Assembly (NCBI RefSeq): GCF_900115345.1 | Contig: NZ_FOWC01000003.1 | Span: 1 to 64,000 of the forward strand | Length of the DNA stretch: 64,000 nucleotides | Direction: 5' to 3' | Source: Amycolatopsis rubida | GTDB lineage: Bacteria; Actinomycetota; Actinomycetes; Mycobacteriales; Pseudonocardiaceae | In this document: positions 43,772 through 52,780 of the stretch, piece after piece | Position numbering within the stretch: the first letter of the stretch is position 1 | Layout: each line of letters starts with the position of its first letter | Notes under the pieces: generated by a model | What the model was told of the DNA's origin: nothing | Databases searched by the model: none | The model's input: the letters and a program-made list of their open reading frames with translations, nothing else | Translations under genes and position numbers: made by a program

Positions 43772-45097
43772 ATGGGAAACCCCCCGGCACAGGTCGTCAT
43801 CGCGGTGACACTGGTGCTGCTCGCGGGCGTGTTCGCCGCCGCGGACGCCGCGGTCGGCACAGTGTCGCAAGCCAGAGTCGACGGCCTCGTCCGCACCGGC
43901 CGCGTCGGAGCCCGCCAGCTCGCCGCGGTCGTCGCCGAACGCCGCAGGCACATCAACCTGCTGCTCCTGCTGCGGCTGGCCTGCGAACTCACCGCCACGG
44001 TGCTGGTCACCGTGGCCTTCGTCGCCTGGTTCGACCGGCTGTGGCTGGCGATCCTGGTGTCCGCGGTCGTCATGGTCGTGGTCAGCTACGTCCTCATCGG
44101 CGTCGGCCCGCGCACCATCGGCCGCCAGCACCCGTACCGCGTCGGCACGATCGTCGCCGGACCGGTCCGCGCCCTCGGCACGGTCCTCGGCCCGCTGTCG
44201 CGGCTGCTGATCGTGCTCGGCAACGCGATCACCCCCGGCCGCGGCTTCCGCGAAGGCCCGTTCACCTCCGAAGTCGAACTGCGCGAGCTGGTCGACCTCG
44301 CCCAGGAACGCGGCGTCGTCGAGGACTCCGAACGCGAGATGATCCACTCGGTGTTCGAACTCGGCGACACCGTCGCCCGCGAGGTCATGGTGCCGCGCAC
44401 CGAAATCGTGTGGATCGAACGCACCAAAACCGTGCGCCAGGCCCTCGCGCTCGCGCTGCGCACCGGCTTCACCCGCGTCCCGGTGATCGACGATTCGGTC
44501 GACGACATCGTCGGCGTGGTCAACATCAAAGACCTCATGCCCGAGTACATGGGCCCGGACGGGCCGAGCACGGTCGTCGACGCGGTGATGAACCCGGCGA
44601 GCTTCGTGCCCGACTCCAAACGGCTCGACGAGCTGCTCAAGGAAATGCAGCGCACGCACAACCACATGGCGATCGCGGTGGACGAGTACGGCGGCACCGC
44701 CGGCCTGCTCACCATCGAGGACATCCTCGAGGAGATCGTCGGCGAGATCACCGACGAATCCGACGCCGACGAACGCCCCGAGGTCGAGGAACTCGAGGAC
44801 GGTTCGGTCCGCGTGTCGTCCCGGCTGGGCGTCGACGACCTCGGCGAACTGTTCGGCATCGACCTCGAAGACCACGACGTGGAGACCGTGGGCGGGCTGC
44901 TCGCCGAGCGACTGGGTAGGGTCCCGCTGCCGGGGGCCGAAGCCGAGGTCGCCGGACTTCGGCTGTTCGCCGAAGGGGGCAAGGACCGCCGCGGCCGGAT
45001 GCGCATCACCTCAGTGGTCGTCCGGCCGTCGTCGGCGCGCCCGCGCACCCGCCCGCCCCAGCCCGAAGAGCACGACAGGAGAGTCGAACATGCCTGA
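43772..45097 (+). CDS. CNNM/CorC-type CBS-domain membrane protein (hemolysin family)
   Basis: A 441-residue protein. An N-terminal CNNM (DUF21) domain with about four transmembrane helices is followed by two CBS domains (VMVPRTEIVWIERTK, VPVIDDSVDDIVGVV) and a C-terminal CorC_HlyC domain (DLGELFGIDLED). Family members take part in magnesium or cobalt homeostasis. The ybeY-CorC-era order is conserved in many bacteria. It overlaps the next gene by eight bases. Confidence 0.92.
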   Translation: MGNPPAQVVIAVTLVLLAGVFAAADAAVGTVSQARVDGLVRTGRVGARQLAAVVAERRRHINLLLLLRLACELTATVLVTVAFVAWFDRLWLAILVSAVVMVVVSYVLIGVGPRTIGRQHPYRVGTIVAGPVRALGTVLGPLSRLLIVLGNAITPGRGFREGPFTSEVELRELVDLAQERGVVEDSEREMIHSVFELGDTVAREVMVPRTEIVWIERTKTVRQALALALRTGFTRVPVIDDSVDDIVGVVNIKDLMPEYMGPDGPSTVVDAVMNPASFVPDSKRLDELLKEMQRTHNHMAIAVDEYGGTAGLLTIEDILEEIVGEITDESDADERPEVEELEDGSVRVSSRLGVDDLGELFGIDLEDHDVETVGGLLAERLGRVPLPGAEAEVAGLRLFAEGGKDRRGRMRITSVVVRPSSARPRTRPPQPEEHDRRVEHA

Positions 45098-45428
45098 CCT
45101 CGACGCCGAGGACCAGAAGCTGGTCACGCTGGCCCGTTCGGCCCGCGCCCGCACCGGCGCGGACGAAGGCGCCGCGGTCCGCGACACCGACGGCCGCACC
45201 TACGCCGCGACCACCGTCGACCAGCCGTCGTTCCAGCTCACCGCACTGCAAGCGGCCGTCGCCGCCGCCCTGTCCAGCGGTGCCGAAGGGCTCGAAGCCG
45301 CCGCCGTGGTCACCGCCGACGCGCTGGTCGCCGAGGCGTCCGTGCACGCGGTCCGCGACGTCGCGAAGCTGGCGCCGATCGTCCGGGCCGACCCGTCCGG
45401 CACCGTGGTCGAGGTGCAACGCCCGTGA
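45090..45428 (+). CDS. Degenerate cytidine deaminase-like protein without zinc ligands
   Basis: A 112-residue protein encoded in the place where actinobacteria have a cytidine deaminase-like gene next to era. Sequences such as LVTLARSARARTGADEGAAV and LQAAVAAALSSGAEGLEA fit the cytidine deaminase fold. However, neither the His/Cys-Ala-Glu motif nor the PCxxC motif is present, and the whole protein has no cysteine. It therefore cannot be a zinc deaminase and may have a structural or regulatory role. It overlaps era by four bases. Confidence 0.8.
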   Translation: MPDLDAEDQKLVTLARSARARTGADEGAAVRDTDGRTYAATTVDQPSFQLTALQAAVAAALSSGAEGLEAAAVVTADALVAEASVHAVRDVAKLAPIVRADPSGTVVEVQRP

Positions 45429-46324
45429 CCGAACCGCACCGTTCCGGTTTCGCCTGCTTCGTCGGCCGCCCCAACGCCGGAAAATCGACGCTCACGAACG
45501 CGCTCGTCGGCACGAAGGTCGCGATCACCTCCAGCAAACCGCAGACCACCCGGCACGCGATCCGCGGCATCGTGCACCGCGACGACGCGCAGCTGGTGAT
45601 CATCGACACCCCGGGCCTGCATCGCCCGCGCACGCTGCTCGGCCAGCGGCTCAACGACATCGTGCACGAGACCTGGTCCGAAGTGGACGTCGTCGGGTTC
45701 TGCGTGCCCGCCAACGAGAAAGTCGGCCCCGGCGACCGGTTCATCGCCGCCGAGCTGGCGAAGATCGCCCGGCGCACCCCGGTGCTCGGCATCGTCACCA
45801 AGACCGACCTCGTGAAGCCGGAGCAGGTCGCCGAGCAGCTGCTCGCGCTGCAAGAGGTGATGGAGTTCGCCGACCTCGTGCCGGTGTCGGCCGTCGACGG
45901 TTTCCAGGTGCAGACCGTCGCCGACCTGCTGGTGCGGCGGTTGCCCGAGGGACCGCAGCTGTACCCGGGCGGCGAGCTCACCGACGAGCCCGAGCAGACC
46001 CTCGTCGCCGAGCTGATCCGCGAAGCCGCGCTCGAAGGCGTCCGCGACGAACTGCCGCACTCCATCGCGGTGACCGTCGAGGAAATGCTCCCGCGCGAGG
46101 ACCGCGACGACCTCATCGACATCCACGCGCTGCTGTACGTGGAACGCCCCAGCCAGAAGGGGATCATCCTCGGGCACAAGGGCGAACGGCTGCGCGAGGT
46201 CGGCGCGACCGCGCGCAAGCACATCGAACGGCTGCTGGGCACGAAGGTGTATCTCGACCTGCACATCAAGGTGGCCAAGGATTGGCAGCGGGACCCGAAG
46301 CAGCTGCGCAGGCTGGGTTTCTGA
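45425..46324 (+). CDS. era: GTPase Era
   Basis: A 299-residue GTPase. G1 is GRPNAGKSTLTNALVG, G3 DTPGLHRPR and G4 TKTDL, followed by a C-terminal KH domain (IILGHKGERLREVGATARK). It binds 16S rRNA and assists 30S assembly. It closes the phoH-ybeY-CorC-CDA-era operon. Confidence 0.96.
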   Translation: MTEPHRSGFACFVGRPNAGKSTLTNALVGTKVAITSSKPQTTRHAIRGIVHRDDAQLVIIDTPGLHRPRTLLGQRLNDIVHETWSEVDVVGFCVPANEKVGPGDRFIAAELAKIARRTPVLGIVTKTDLVKPEQVAEQLLALQEVMEFADLVPVSAVDGFQVQTVADLLVRRLPEGPQLYPGGELTDEPEQTLVAELIREAALEGVRDELPHSIAVTVEEMLPREDRDDLIDIHALLYVERPSQKGIILGHKGERLREVGATARKHIERLLGTKVYLDLHIKVAKDWQRDPKQLRRLGF

Positions 46325-46400
46325 CCGGTTGTGATCCCGCCCGGCGGCGCGGGCAGGTAGCGTCGACCCGAACCGCATCCGATTTGCCCAGGGGGACCGC

Positions 46401-46730
46401 ATGACCGGCCCGTATCCGCCGCAGGGCCCGTACCCTCCGTCGTACGGCTACCCGCCGCAGTATCCGCCGCCGCCCGACAGCAACCTGGTGTGGGCGATCC
46501 TGGCGACGGTGTTCTGCTGCCTGCCGCTGGGGATCGTCGCGATCGTCAAGGCCAGCCAGGTGAACACCTTGTGGTACCAGGGATACGCGGCCGAAGCGCA
46601 CCGCGCGGCGGACGAGGCGCGCAAGTGGGCGATGTGGTCGGCGCTCAGCGTCGCGATCCTGATCGGGCTGTACGTGATCGTCGCGATCGTCGTGCTGCTG
46701 GTCGCCGGAAACGTGCTCTGGTGGCATTGA
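46401..46730 (+). CDS. CD225/dispanin-family small membrane protein
   Basis: A 109-residue protein. A proline/tyrosine-rich tail (GPYPPQGPYPPSYGYPP) precedes a first helix with the dispanin pattern LATVFCCLPLGIVAIVKASQ. A second transmembrane helix is near the C-terminus. These proteins are common in actinobacteria and their function is unknown. The next gene begins 10 bases before its stop. A paralogue is at 48339. Confidence 0.85.
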   Translation: MTGPYPPQGPYPPSYGYPPQYPPPPDSNLVWAILATVFCCLPLGIVAIVKASQVNTLWYQGYAAEAHRAADEARKWAMWSALSVAILIGLYVIVAIVVLLVAGNVLWWH

Positions 46731-47176
46731 GCACCGTCTACACCGGACAGCCGGCGCGCGGAACCCGCGCGGTGGCAAAGGCTCTCGCCGGTCCGGCGGC
46801 CGCGGCGGGCGGAATCGGCCTCGCCTGCGTCGCCGTGTGGTTCGGCGATCCGACCACTCCCGGCGGCCCGCTCCCGGTGTGCCCGACGAAGCTGCTTTTC
46901 GGGATCGACTGCCCCGGCTGCGGCGGGCTCCGCATGGCCTACAGCGTGCTGCACGGCGATTTTTCCGCGGCACTGCACTACAACGCGGTGGCCTTGGTGT
47001 TCGCCGCGTTCTTCGCGTGGAGCGGTCTCGCCTGGACGATGGGTCGGCTGCGCGGCCGGACGATGCGGTCCTGGCTGCACTGGCGCTGGACGCCGCACGT
47101 CGTCGCGGTCGTGTTCGTCCTGTGGTTCGTGGCGCGCAACATTCCGTTCGCGCCGTTCACCGGCCTGTCCGTTTGA
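46721..47176 (+). CDS. DUF2752-family membrane protein
   Basis: A 151-residue protein with three or four transmembrane helices. The DUF2752 signature FGIDCPGCGGLRMAY is present. GTG 46721 overlaps the upstream CD225 gene, so both are probably translated from one message. Its function is unknown; the family commonly sits beside CD225 proteins. Confidence 0.85.
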   Translation: MALSTVYTGQPARGTRAVAKALAGPAAAAGGIGLACVAVWFGDPTTPGGPLPVCPTKLLFGIDCPGCGGLRMAYSVLHGDFSAALHYNAVALVFAAFFAWSGLAWTMGRLRGRTMRSWLHWRWTPHVVAVVFVLWFVARNIPFAPFTGLSV

Positions 47177-47351
47177 GTTAGCCCGGTTTTCGCCGTCCCC
47201 GGAACCGGTTCGGCGGCGGGGCCGTCCAACGCCGCACCTGACGCGGACACCTGCTCGGCCTCGCCCTTCCGGACGAGGTACGCTCCCGCGCACTGACGTG
47301 TCCACAGCGGACGCGGCCAGGTCAGCTTTGCAGCAACGAGGGGGACACTCG

Positions 47352-48293
47352 ATGACCTATCCCTACGGCCAGCCCGGCGGCCCGCCTCAAGGCGGACCGC
47401 CGTTCGGCGCGCCGCCGGGACAGCAGGCACCGGGCTACCCCCACCCCGCGGGCTTCGGCCAGCCGTACAGCGCGGGCCCGGTCCACGCGGACTGGGGCCA
47501 GCGCGCCGGCGCCTACCTCGTCGACTTCGCCCCGCTTCTCGCCGGGGTCCTGATCGCCGTGCTCGTGTCGCTGGTCTCCGGTGCCGCGGGCACGATCGTC
47601 TACCTCCTCGCGATTCTCGGCACTCTCGCCTGGACCGTCTTCAACCGCTGGATCAACGGCGGTGCCACCGGCCAGTCGCTGGGCAAGCGGATCGCCGGCA
47701 TCAAACTCGTCAGCGAGGCCACCGGCGAACCGATCGGGGCCGGAATGGCGTTCGTCCGCGACGTCGCGCACGCGCTGGACAGCATGGCGCTCGGACTCGG
47801 CTACCTGTGGCCGCTGTGGGACGACAAGGCGCAGACGTTCTCGGACAAGATCCTCAGCACCGTCGTGGTGCGCGCCGGTCCCGAGCCTGCGGGCGCACCG
47901 GGTTTCGGACAGGGCGGGTTCGCGCGGCCGGGCGGGTTTCCCGGCCTGCCCGGCGGGTTCGGCCAGCCGGGCGGGTTTCCCGGCCAGAACGGTGGTTTCC
48001 CGGGTCAGCCCGGCCCCGCGCCGCAACCGGGATTCGGGCAGCCGTCGCCGAACGCCGCTTTTCCCGCCGCATCGCCCGGATCCGGGGCTCCGCGGCCGGG
48101 ATTCGGCTGGCCGCCGGTCCCGGGAACGCCGCCGCAGCAAGGATTCGCCCAGCCCGGCGTCCCGCCGCGGCCCGCGTTCGGCCAGCCGGGTCCCACGCCG
48201 TTCGACCGGCCCGAGCCGACCCAGGTCGTGCGCCCGCCCGCGACGCAGATGATCAAGCCGGAATCGCCGAAGCCCGGTCCGGCCCAGTCCTGA
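47352..48293 (+). CDS. RDD-family membrane protein with long Pro/Gly-rich tail
   Basis: A 313-residue protein. A Gly/Pro/Gln-rich N-terminus (to ~48) leads into an RDD domain with QRAGAYLVDFAPLLAGV and GATGQSLGKRIAGIKLV. The C-terminal 135 residues are repeats rich in Gly, Phe, Pro and Gln (GFGQ-type). The tail is likely disordered and cytoplasmic or cell-wall facing. The function of RDD proteins is mostly unknown; some act as ion antiporters. Confidence 0.82.
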   Translation: MTYPYGQPGGPPQGGPPFGAPPGQQAPGYPHPAGFGQPYSAGPVHADWGQRAGAYLVDFAPLLAGVLIAVLVSLVSGAAGTIVYLLAILGTLAWTVFNRWINGGATGQSLGKRIAGIKLVSEATGEPIGAGMAFVRDVAHALDSMALGLGYLWPLWDDKAQTFSDKILSTVVVRAGPEPAGAPGFGQGGFARPGGFPGLPGGFGQPGGFPGQNGGFPGQPGPAPQPGFGQPSPNAAFPAASPGSGAPRPGFGWPPVPGTPPQQGFAQPGVPPRPAFGQPGPTPFDRPEPTQVVRPPATQMIKPESPKPGPAQS

Positions 48294-48338
48294 TCCGCAC
48301 CGGATCACGGTAAGTACGAGGAACTCGGGGGAACCCAG

Positions 48339-48800
48339 ATGACCAATCCCTACGGCCAGCCCCAGCAGCCCTACGGCGGCCAGCCGCAGCAGCCCTACGG
48401 CCAGCAGCAGCCGTACCCGCAGTCCGGTGCGACGCCCGCGCAGCCGTACCCGCAGCAGCCCTACGGCCAGCCCGCGCCGTACGGCCAGCCCGGCTTCGGC
48501 GGCGCGCCCGGCGGCGACCTGAGCGCCATCAAGGACTACAAGGGCTGGGCGATCGGCTGCATCTTCCTGATGTGGATCCTCGCGATCTTCGCGATCATGA
48601 AGTCGAACGAAGTCCAGACGTACAAGATGCAGGGCAACTACGCGATGGCTCAGCAGGCGTCGCAGACGACGAAGACGCTGTGCCTCATCGCCACCATCCT
48701 CGGGGCGCTCGGCTGGGTCGTCGCGATCATCCTGATCATCGTCGGCCTCACGGCCGCGTCCGAGGTGCACAGCTACTACTGCACCGGCCGCTATTGCTGA
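48339..48800 (+). CDS. CD225/dispanin-family membrane protein with PYGQ repeats
   Basis: A 153-residue protein. The first ~60 residues are repeats of the PYGQPQQ type. Two transmembrane helices follow (IGCIFLMWILAIFAIMKSNE, then LCLIATILGALGWVVAIILI). It resembles the CD225 protein at 46401 but with a longer tail. The function is unknown. It lies 45 bases after the RDD gene. Confidence 0.82.
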   Translation: MTNPYGQPQQPYGGQPQQPYGQQQPYPQSGATPAQPYPQQPYGQPAPYGQPGFGGAPGGDLSAIKDYKGWAIGCIFLMWILAIFAIMKSNEVQTYKMQGNYAMAQQASQTTKTLCLIATILGALGWVVAIILIIVGLTAASEVHSYYCTGRYC

Positions 48801-48852
48801 ACCAGGGTGTCCCGCCCCGGCATCGACGGCGAAGTGCGACGATGTCGGGGTG

Positions 48853-49626
48853 GTGAACCTCTACCGCGACACCGGGGTGGTGCTGCGCACGCACAAGCTG
48901 GGCGAGGCCGACCGGATCGTCACCCTGCTCACGAGGCGGCACGGCAAGGTCCGGGCCGTCGCGAAGGGCGTGCGGCGCACGTCGTCGCGGTTCGGGGCGC
49001 GGCTGGAGCCGTTCGGGCACGTGGACGCGCAGTTCTATCCCGGCCGGTCGCTCGACGTCATCACCCAGGTCGAGACCGTCGACGCGTTCGCCCTGCCGCT
49101 GGTGGCCGACTACCAGCGCTACACCGCGGCGTCGGCGATCGCGGAAACCGCGGACCGGCTCTCGGCTGAAGAGGGCGAACCGGTCCTGAAGCTGTACCTG
49201 CTGGTCGTGGGCGCGTTGCGGGCGCTGGCCGGCGGGCAGCGGGACGCGTCGCTGGTGCTCGACGCGTTCTTCCTCCGGGCCATGGCCTACGCGGGCTGGG
49301 CCCCGGCGATCACCGAATGCGCCCGCTGCGGCCTGCCCGGCCCGCACGCCGCGTTCAACGTCGCCGCGGGCGGCTCGATGTGCCCGGACTGCCGCATCGC
49401 CGGTTCGGTGCATCCCGCGCCCGAGGTGCTGACCCTGCTGGACGCGCTGCTGCGGGGGGAGTGGGCGGTCGCGGAATCGTCGCCGGGGATCACCCGCCGG
49501 GACGCGTCCGGCCTGGTCGCGGCGCATCTGCAGTGGCACCTGGAACGGCAGCTGCGGTCGCTCCCGCTCGTGGAGCGGCGTGCCCGGGAGGCCGCCGGGC
49601 CCGGCCCAGTAGGGTCGGCCGGGTAG
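48853..49626 (+). CDS. recO: DNA repair protein RecO
   Basis: A 257-residue RecO. The N-terminal OB fold starts [20 protein letters not shown], and the zinc site is formed by CARCGLPG and CPDCR. It anneals single strands and loads RecA with RecR. GTG 48853 is preferred over GTG 48850 because family members begin with one residue before NLYRD or RLYRD. recO-uppS is a conserved actinobacterial pair. Confidence 0.95.
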   Translation: MNLYRDTGVVLRTHKLGEADRIVTLLTRRHGKVRAVAKGVRRTSSRFGARLEPFGHVDAQFYPGRSLDVITQVETVDAFALPLVADYQRYTAASAIAETADRLSAEEGEPVLKLYLLVVGALRALAGGQRDASLVLDAFFLRAMAYAGWAPAITECARCGLPGPHAAFNVAAGGSMCPDCRIAGSVHPAPEVLTLLDALLRGEWAVAESSPGITRRDASGLVAAHLQWHLERQLRSLPLVERRAREAAGPGPVGSAG

Positions 49627-49652
49627 GAAGTCCATTCTTCAGGAGGCCGCGA

Positions 49653-50471
49653 GTGCTGCGCAGGGGACGGGAGACCCGCTCGGCGGGGTACGAGCTGCGG
49701 GCTCCGGAGCCGCACCCCTCGGGCGCGAAACCGCCGGAAATCCCGGCCGACCTGGTGCCGAAGCACGTCGCGCTGGTCATGGACGGCAACGGTCGCTGGG
49801 CCAACCAGCGCGGCCTGCCGCGGATCGAGGGCCACAAACGCGGCGAGGCCGTGATGATCGACGTCGCGAGCGGCGCGGTCGAACTCGGCGTGAAATGGCT
49901 TTCGGTGTACGCCTTCTCGACGGAGAACTGGAAGCGCAGCCCCGAGGAAGTGCGGTTCCTCATGGGCTTCAACCGCGACACCATCCGCCGCCAGGTCGAC
50001 TACCTCGGCTCGATCGGCGTGCGCATCCGCTGGGCGGGGCGGCGGCCGAAGCTGTGGGCCAGCGTGATCAAGGAACTGCAGATCGCCGAAGAGAAAACCA
50101 AGAACAACACCAAGCTCAACATGACCATGTGCGTCAACTACGGCGGCCGTGCGGAACTGGGCGACGCGATGCGCCGGATCGGCCAGGACGTCGCGGCGGG
50201 CAAGATCAACCCGGGCAAGATCGACGAGCGCACTGTCGCGAAGTACCTGTACCAGCCGGACATGCCGGACGTGGACCTGTTCCTCCGGCCGTCGGGCGAA
50301 CAGCGGACGTCGAACTTCCTGCTGTGGCAGTCGGCGTACGCGGAGATGGTCTACCAGGACACGCTGTTCCCGGACTTCGACCGGACCCACCTGTGGCAGG
50401 CGTGCCTCGACTTCGCGAAACGCGACCGCCGGTTCGGCGGCGCGGTGGACCAGGCAGGGAGCACGAAATGA
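49653..50471 (+). CDS. uppS: Polyprenyl diphosphate synthase (UppS/decaprenyl type)
   Basis: A 272-residue cis-prenyltransferase. The catalytic motif is [16 protein letters not shown], followed by [14 protein letters not shown] and the [20 protein letters not shown] block. It makes the long-chain polyprenyl diphosphate carrier for peptidoglycan. An AGGAGG sequence precedes GTG 49653. It overlaps the next gene by four bases. Confidence 0.95.
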   Translation: MLRRGRETRSAGYELRAPEPHPSGAKPPEIPADLVPKHVALVMDGNGRWANQRGLPRIEGHKRGEAVMIDVASGAVELGVKWLSVYAFSTENWKRSPEEVRFLMGFNRDTIRRQVDYLGSIGVRIRWAGRRPKLWASVIKELQIAEEKTKNNTKLNMTMCVNYGGRAELGDAMRRIGQDVAAGKINPGKIDERTVAKYLYQPDMPDVDLFLRPSGEQRTSNFLLWQSAYAEMVYQDTLFPDFDRTHLWQACLDFAKRDRRFGGAVDQAGSTK

Positions 50472-50887
50472 GCACCGCGGAAGCCGCCGAGACCGGCGCA
50501 CTGCTCACCCGGGCGCGCGAAGCACTGGAACGCTACCTGGAAGTCCACGTCGACGACGACGGCGCGATCACGTTCTCCCACGCGGACGTCCCCTGCGTCA
50601 TCCAGGCGACCCGCCTCGCCGACGGCCTGACGGTGCTCAGCCTGACCTGCGTGGTGGCCTGGGACCTGCCCGACGACCCGGCCATCGCGGTAGCGGTCGC
50701 CGAGCGGGCCGGGCAGGGCTTGTTCGGGACGCTGGGCGTCGGCCACACGGAGCGCGGGGTGGACGTGACCCTGCGGTACGCCTTCCCTGCGGAGGGGATG
50801 GACCCTTCGCCGCTGGGGACGTTGCTGATGCTGGTGGTTTCCACTGCTTCGCAGTTGCGTACCGAGTTGCCCGGGGTGGAGGCCTGA
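50468..50887 (+). CDS. YbjN-like small protein
   Basis: A 139-residue protein starting at ATG 50468, overlapping uppS by four bases. [20 protein letters not shown] and [19 protein letters not shown] fit the YbjN-like (type III secretion chaperone-like) fold, but the assignment is moderate. The function is unknown. It is probably co-translated with uppS. Confidence 0.7.
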   Translation: MSTAEAAETGALLTRAREALERYLEVHVDDDGAITFSHADVPCVIQATRLADGLTVLSLTCVVAWDLPDDPAIAVAVAERAGQGLFGTLGVGHTERGVDVTLRYAFPAEGMDPSPLGTLLMLVVSTASQLRTELPGVEA

Positions 50888-51181
50888 GCCGGGTTTCGGC
50901 CGGGATTGCCTGTTCTGGCCGGCGTTTTCGGCCCGGCTGTTCCGCTTCGCTGCTGCTTTGGCCTCGGTCCGCACAGCCTGGCGGCGGGTTCGCTGCCTGA
51001 TCGGCTTAACGCTCCCGTGAGTGTCGCTGACGCCTCGCTCCTTGGCGGGCTCTCCTTGGCCAGACCACGTTCCCTGCCCACCTCATCCGGACGGAACTCG
51101 CGGGCTCCTCGCTCGCAGGTGTTTCTCCCGTCTCGCGGATCTCCCTAGCCGGGCCGAACTTCGCGCCTGACCAGCGTCGCT
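50888..51181. other. Gap without supported gene
   Basis: Together with the tandem repeat that follows, this forms an ~870-base intergenic region with no convincing coding frame. Sequence is GC-rich and lightly repetitive near its right end. Confidence 0.5.
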
Positions 51182-51650
51182 GGCAGCCGCCTGCTTGGCT
51201 TCGCGCTGGCTTCCCCGTGTTCGCGGTTGCTCTACCGTTTGGCTTGGCTTGGGTTGCGCGTGCTGTGTGTGGTCCTGTCTGTTCGGTGTGCTGCTTTGCT
51301 GCCAAGTCTTTCGGTTCGGGCTGCTCCGCTGTTCGTCTGGGTTGGGTTGCGCGTGCTGTGTGTGGGTCCTGTCTGTTCGGTGTGCTGCTTTGCTGCCAAG
51401 TCTTTCGGTTCGGGCTGTCCCGCTGTTCGTCTGGGTTGGGTTGCGCGTGCTGTGTGTGGGTCCTGTCTGTCCGGTGTGCTGCTTTGCTGCCAAGTCTTTC
51501 GGTTCGGGCCGTCCCGCCGCTCGTCTTGGCTTGGGTTGCGTGCTGCGTGTGGAGTCCTGTCCGCTCGGTCTGCCGCTTCGCCGCCAAGCCCTTCCGTCCA
51601 AGCCGCTCCACCACCCGGCGCTCCCTCCCCGCGCCGCCCGCCCGTTTCCG
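51182..51650. repeat. 94-bp tandem repeat array
   Basis: Units begin at 51276, 51370, 51464 and 51558, at exactly 94-base steps, with a decayed copy to the left from about 51182. The two central units are nearly identical and the last one is the most diverged. Because 94 is not a multiple of three, the array is not a protein repeat. It sits between the uppS operon and the zinc-linked permease genes. Confidence 0.9.
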
Positions 51651-51760
51651 CCCCTTCCTCCCTCCCGATCGGGTGACATTCACGCAAAACCGGCGCGACG
51701 GGTCCCCTCGCACCACCGGCGGCTGGGGTTCTGTCGGACCCGGCTGGCATCATCGCCTTC

Positions 51761-52780
51761 GTGGAAACCCTTTCCAACAACACCGCCGAGGAACGCCCCC
51801 GCACGCGCCGGTTCCGGATCAGCTCCATCGAGATCCTGTGTGCCGTCCTGCTGGTCGCGGTCCTCGCGCAAAGCAAGCTCCAAGACCTCTTCGACGTGCC
51901 CGCGCTGCGTACCGGATCCACCGTGTTCGTCGCGGTGTGCGTGCAGGCGCTGCCGTTCCTCGTGCTCGGCGTGCTGATCAGCGGTGCGATCGCCGCTTTC
52001 GTGCCCGCTCGCGCGCTGGAACGGGTGCTGCCGAAGAAAGCGTCGGCCGCGGTCGGCGTGGCCGGGCTGGCCGGAGTCGCCTTGCCTGGCTGCGAATGCG
52101 CGTCGGTTCCCGTCGCGCGCAGGTTGATCGGCCAAGGCGTCGCACCCGCCGCCGCGCTCACCTTCCTGCTCGCCGCGCCCGCGGTGAACCCGGTCGTGCT
52201 GGTGGCCACCGCGGTCGCCTTCCCCGGCCGTCCGGAAATGGTGTTCGGGCGGTTCGCCGGCTCGCTCGCCACCGCGATGGTGATGGGCTGGATCTGGGCC
52301 CGCTGGGGCAAGCTTTCCTGGATCACCGAACGGGCGCTGCGCCGCTTGCCCGATGTCCAGCCGGGACAGCGATGGCGCGTGTTCGCCGAAACCGCTCGCA
52401 CCGATCTCGTGGAAGCTGGCGGATTCCTCGTCCTCGGCGCGCTGATTTCCGCCTCGCTCAACGTTCTCGTGCCCGCGAAGTGGTTCGAAGTGCTGTCCGG
52501 GCAGATCATCGTCGGCGTGGTGGTGATGGCGGTCCTCGCCGTGGTCCTCGCGTTGTGCAGCGAGGCCGACGCGTTCGTCGCGGCTTCCCTCACCGCCGTT
52601 CCCTTGCTGCCGAAGCTGGTGTTCCTGGTGGTCGGCCCGGCCGTCGACGTCAAGCTTTTCGCTTTGCAGACCGGCACTTTCGGCCGTTCCTTCGCCGCGC
52701 GGTTCGCCCCGGTCACCTTCGTGGTGGCGATCGCCTGCGGAACTGTCGCGGGCGTGATCTTCCTCGGAGGCGTCCGATGA
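51761..52780 (+). CDS. DUF318/ArsP-like permease
   Basis: A 339-residue membrane protein with about eight helices. The paired cysteines in ALPGCECASVPVARRLIGQG are the family signature, also seen in YcgR and ArsP. It is translationally coupled to the TIGR03943-type gene (ATGA). In Bacillus the YcgR-YcgQ pair is under Zur control, and here zur and smtB lie 1.4 kb away, so a role in zinc is plausible. Other metals are possible. Confidence 0.85.
   Translation: METLSNNTAEERPRTRRFRISSIEILCAVLLVAVLAQSKLQDLFDVPALRTGSTVFVAVCVQALPFLVLGVLISGAIAAFVPARALERVLPKKASAAVGVAGLAGVALPGCECASVPVARRLIGQGVAPAAALTFLLAAPAVNPVVLVATAVAFPGRPEMVFGRFAGSLATAMVMGWIWARWGKLSWITERALRRLPDVQPGQRWRVFAETARTDLVEAGGFLVLGALISASLNVLVPAKWFEVLSGQIIVGVVVMAVLAVVLALCSEADAFVAASLTAVPLLPKLVFLVVGPAVDVKLFALQTGTFGRSFAARFAPVTFVVAIACGTVAGVIFLGGVR

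Noticed and set aside
51182..51650. CRISPR array
   Set aside because: The 94-base units follow each other without variable spacers, and there are no cas genes nearby.
51182..51716. Repeat protein encoded in the 94-bp array
   Set aside because: The period is not a multiple of three, so no frame gives a constant repeat, and the predicted peptides are unlike real proteins.
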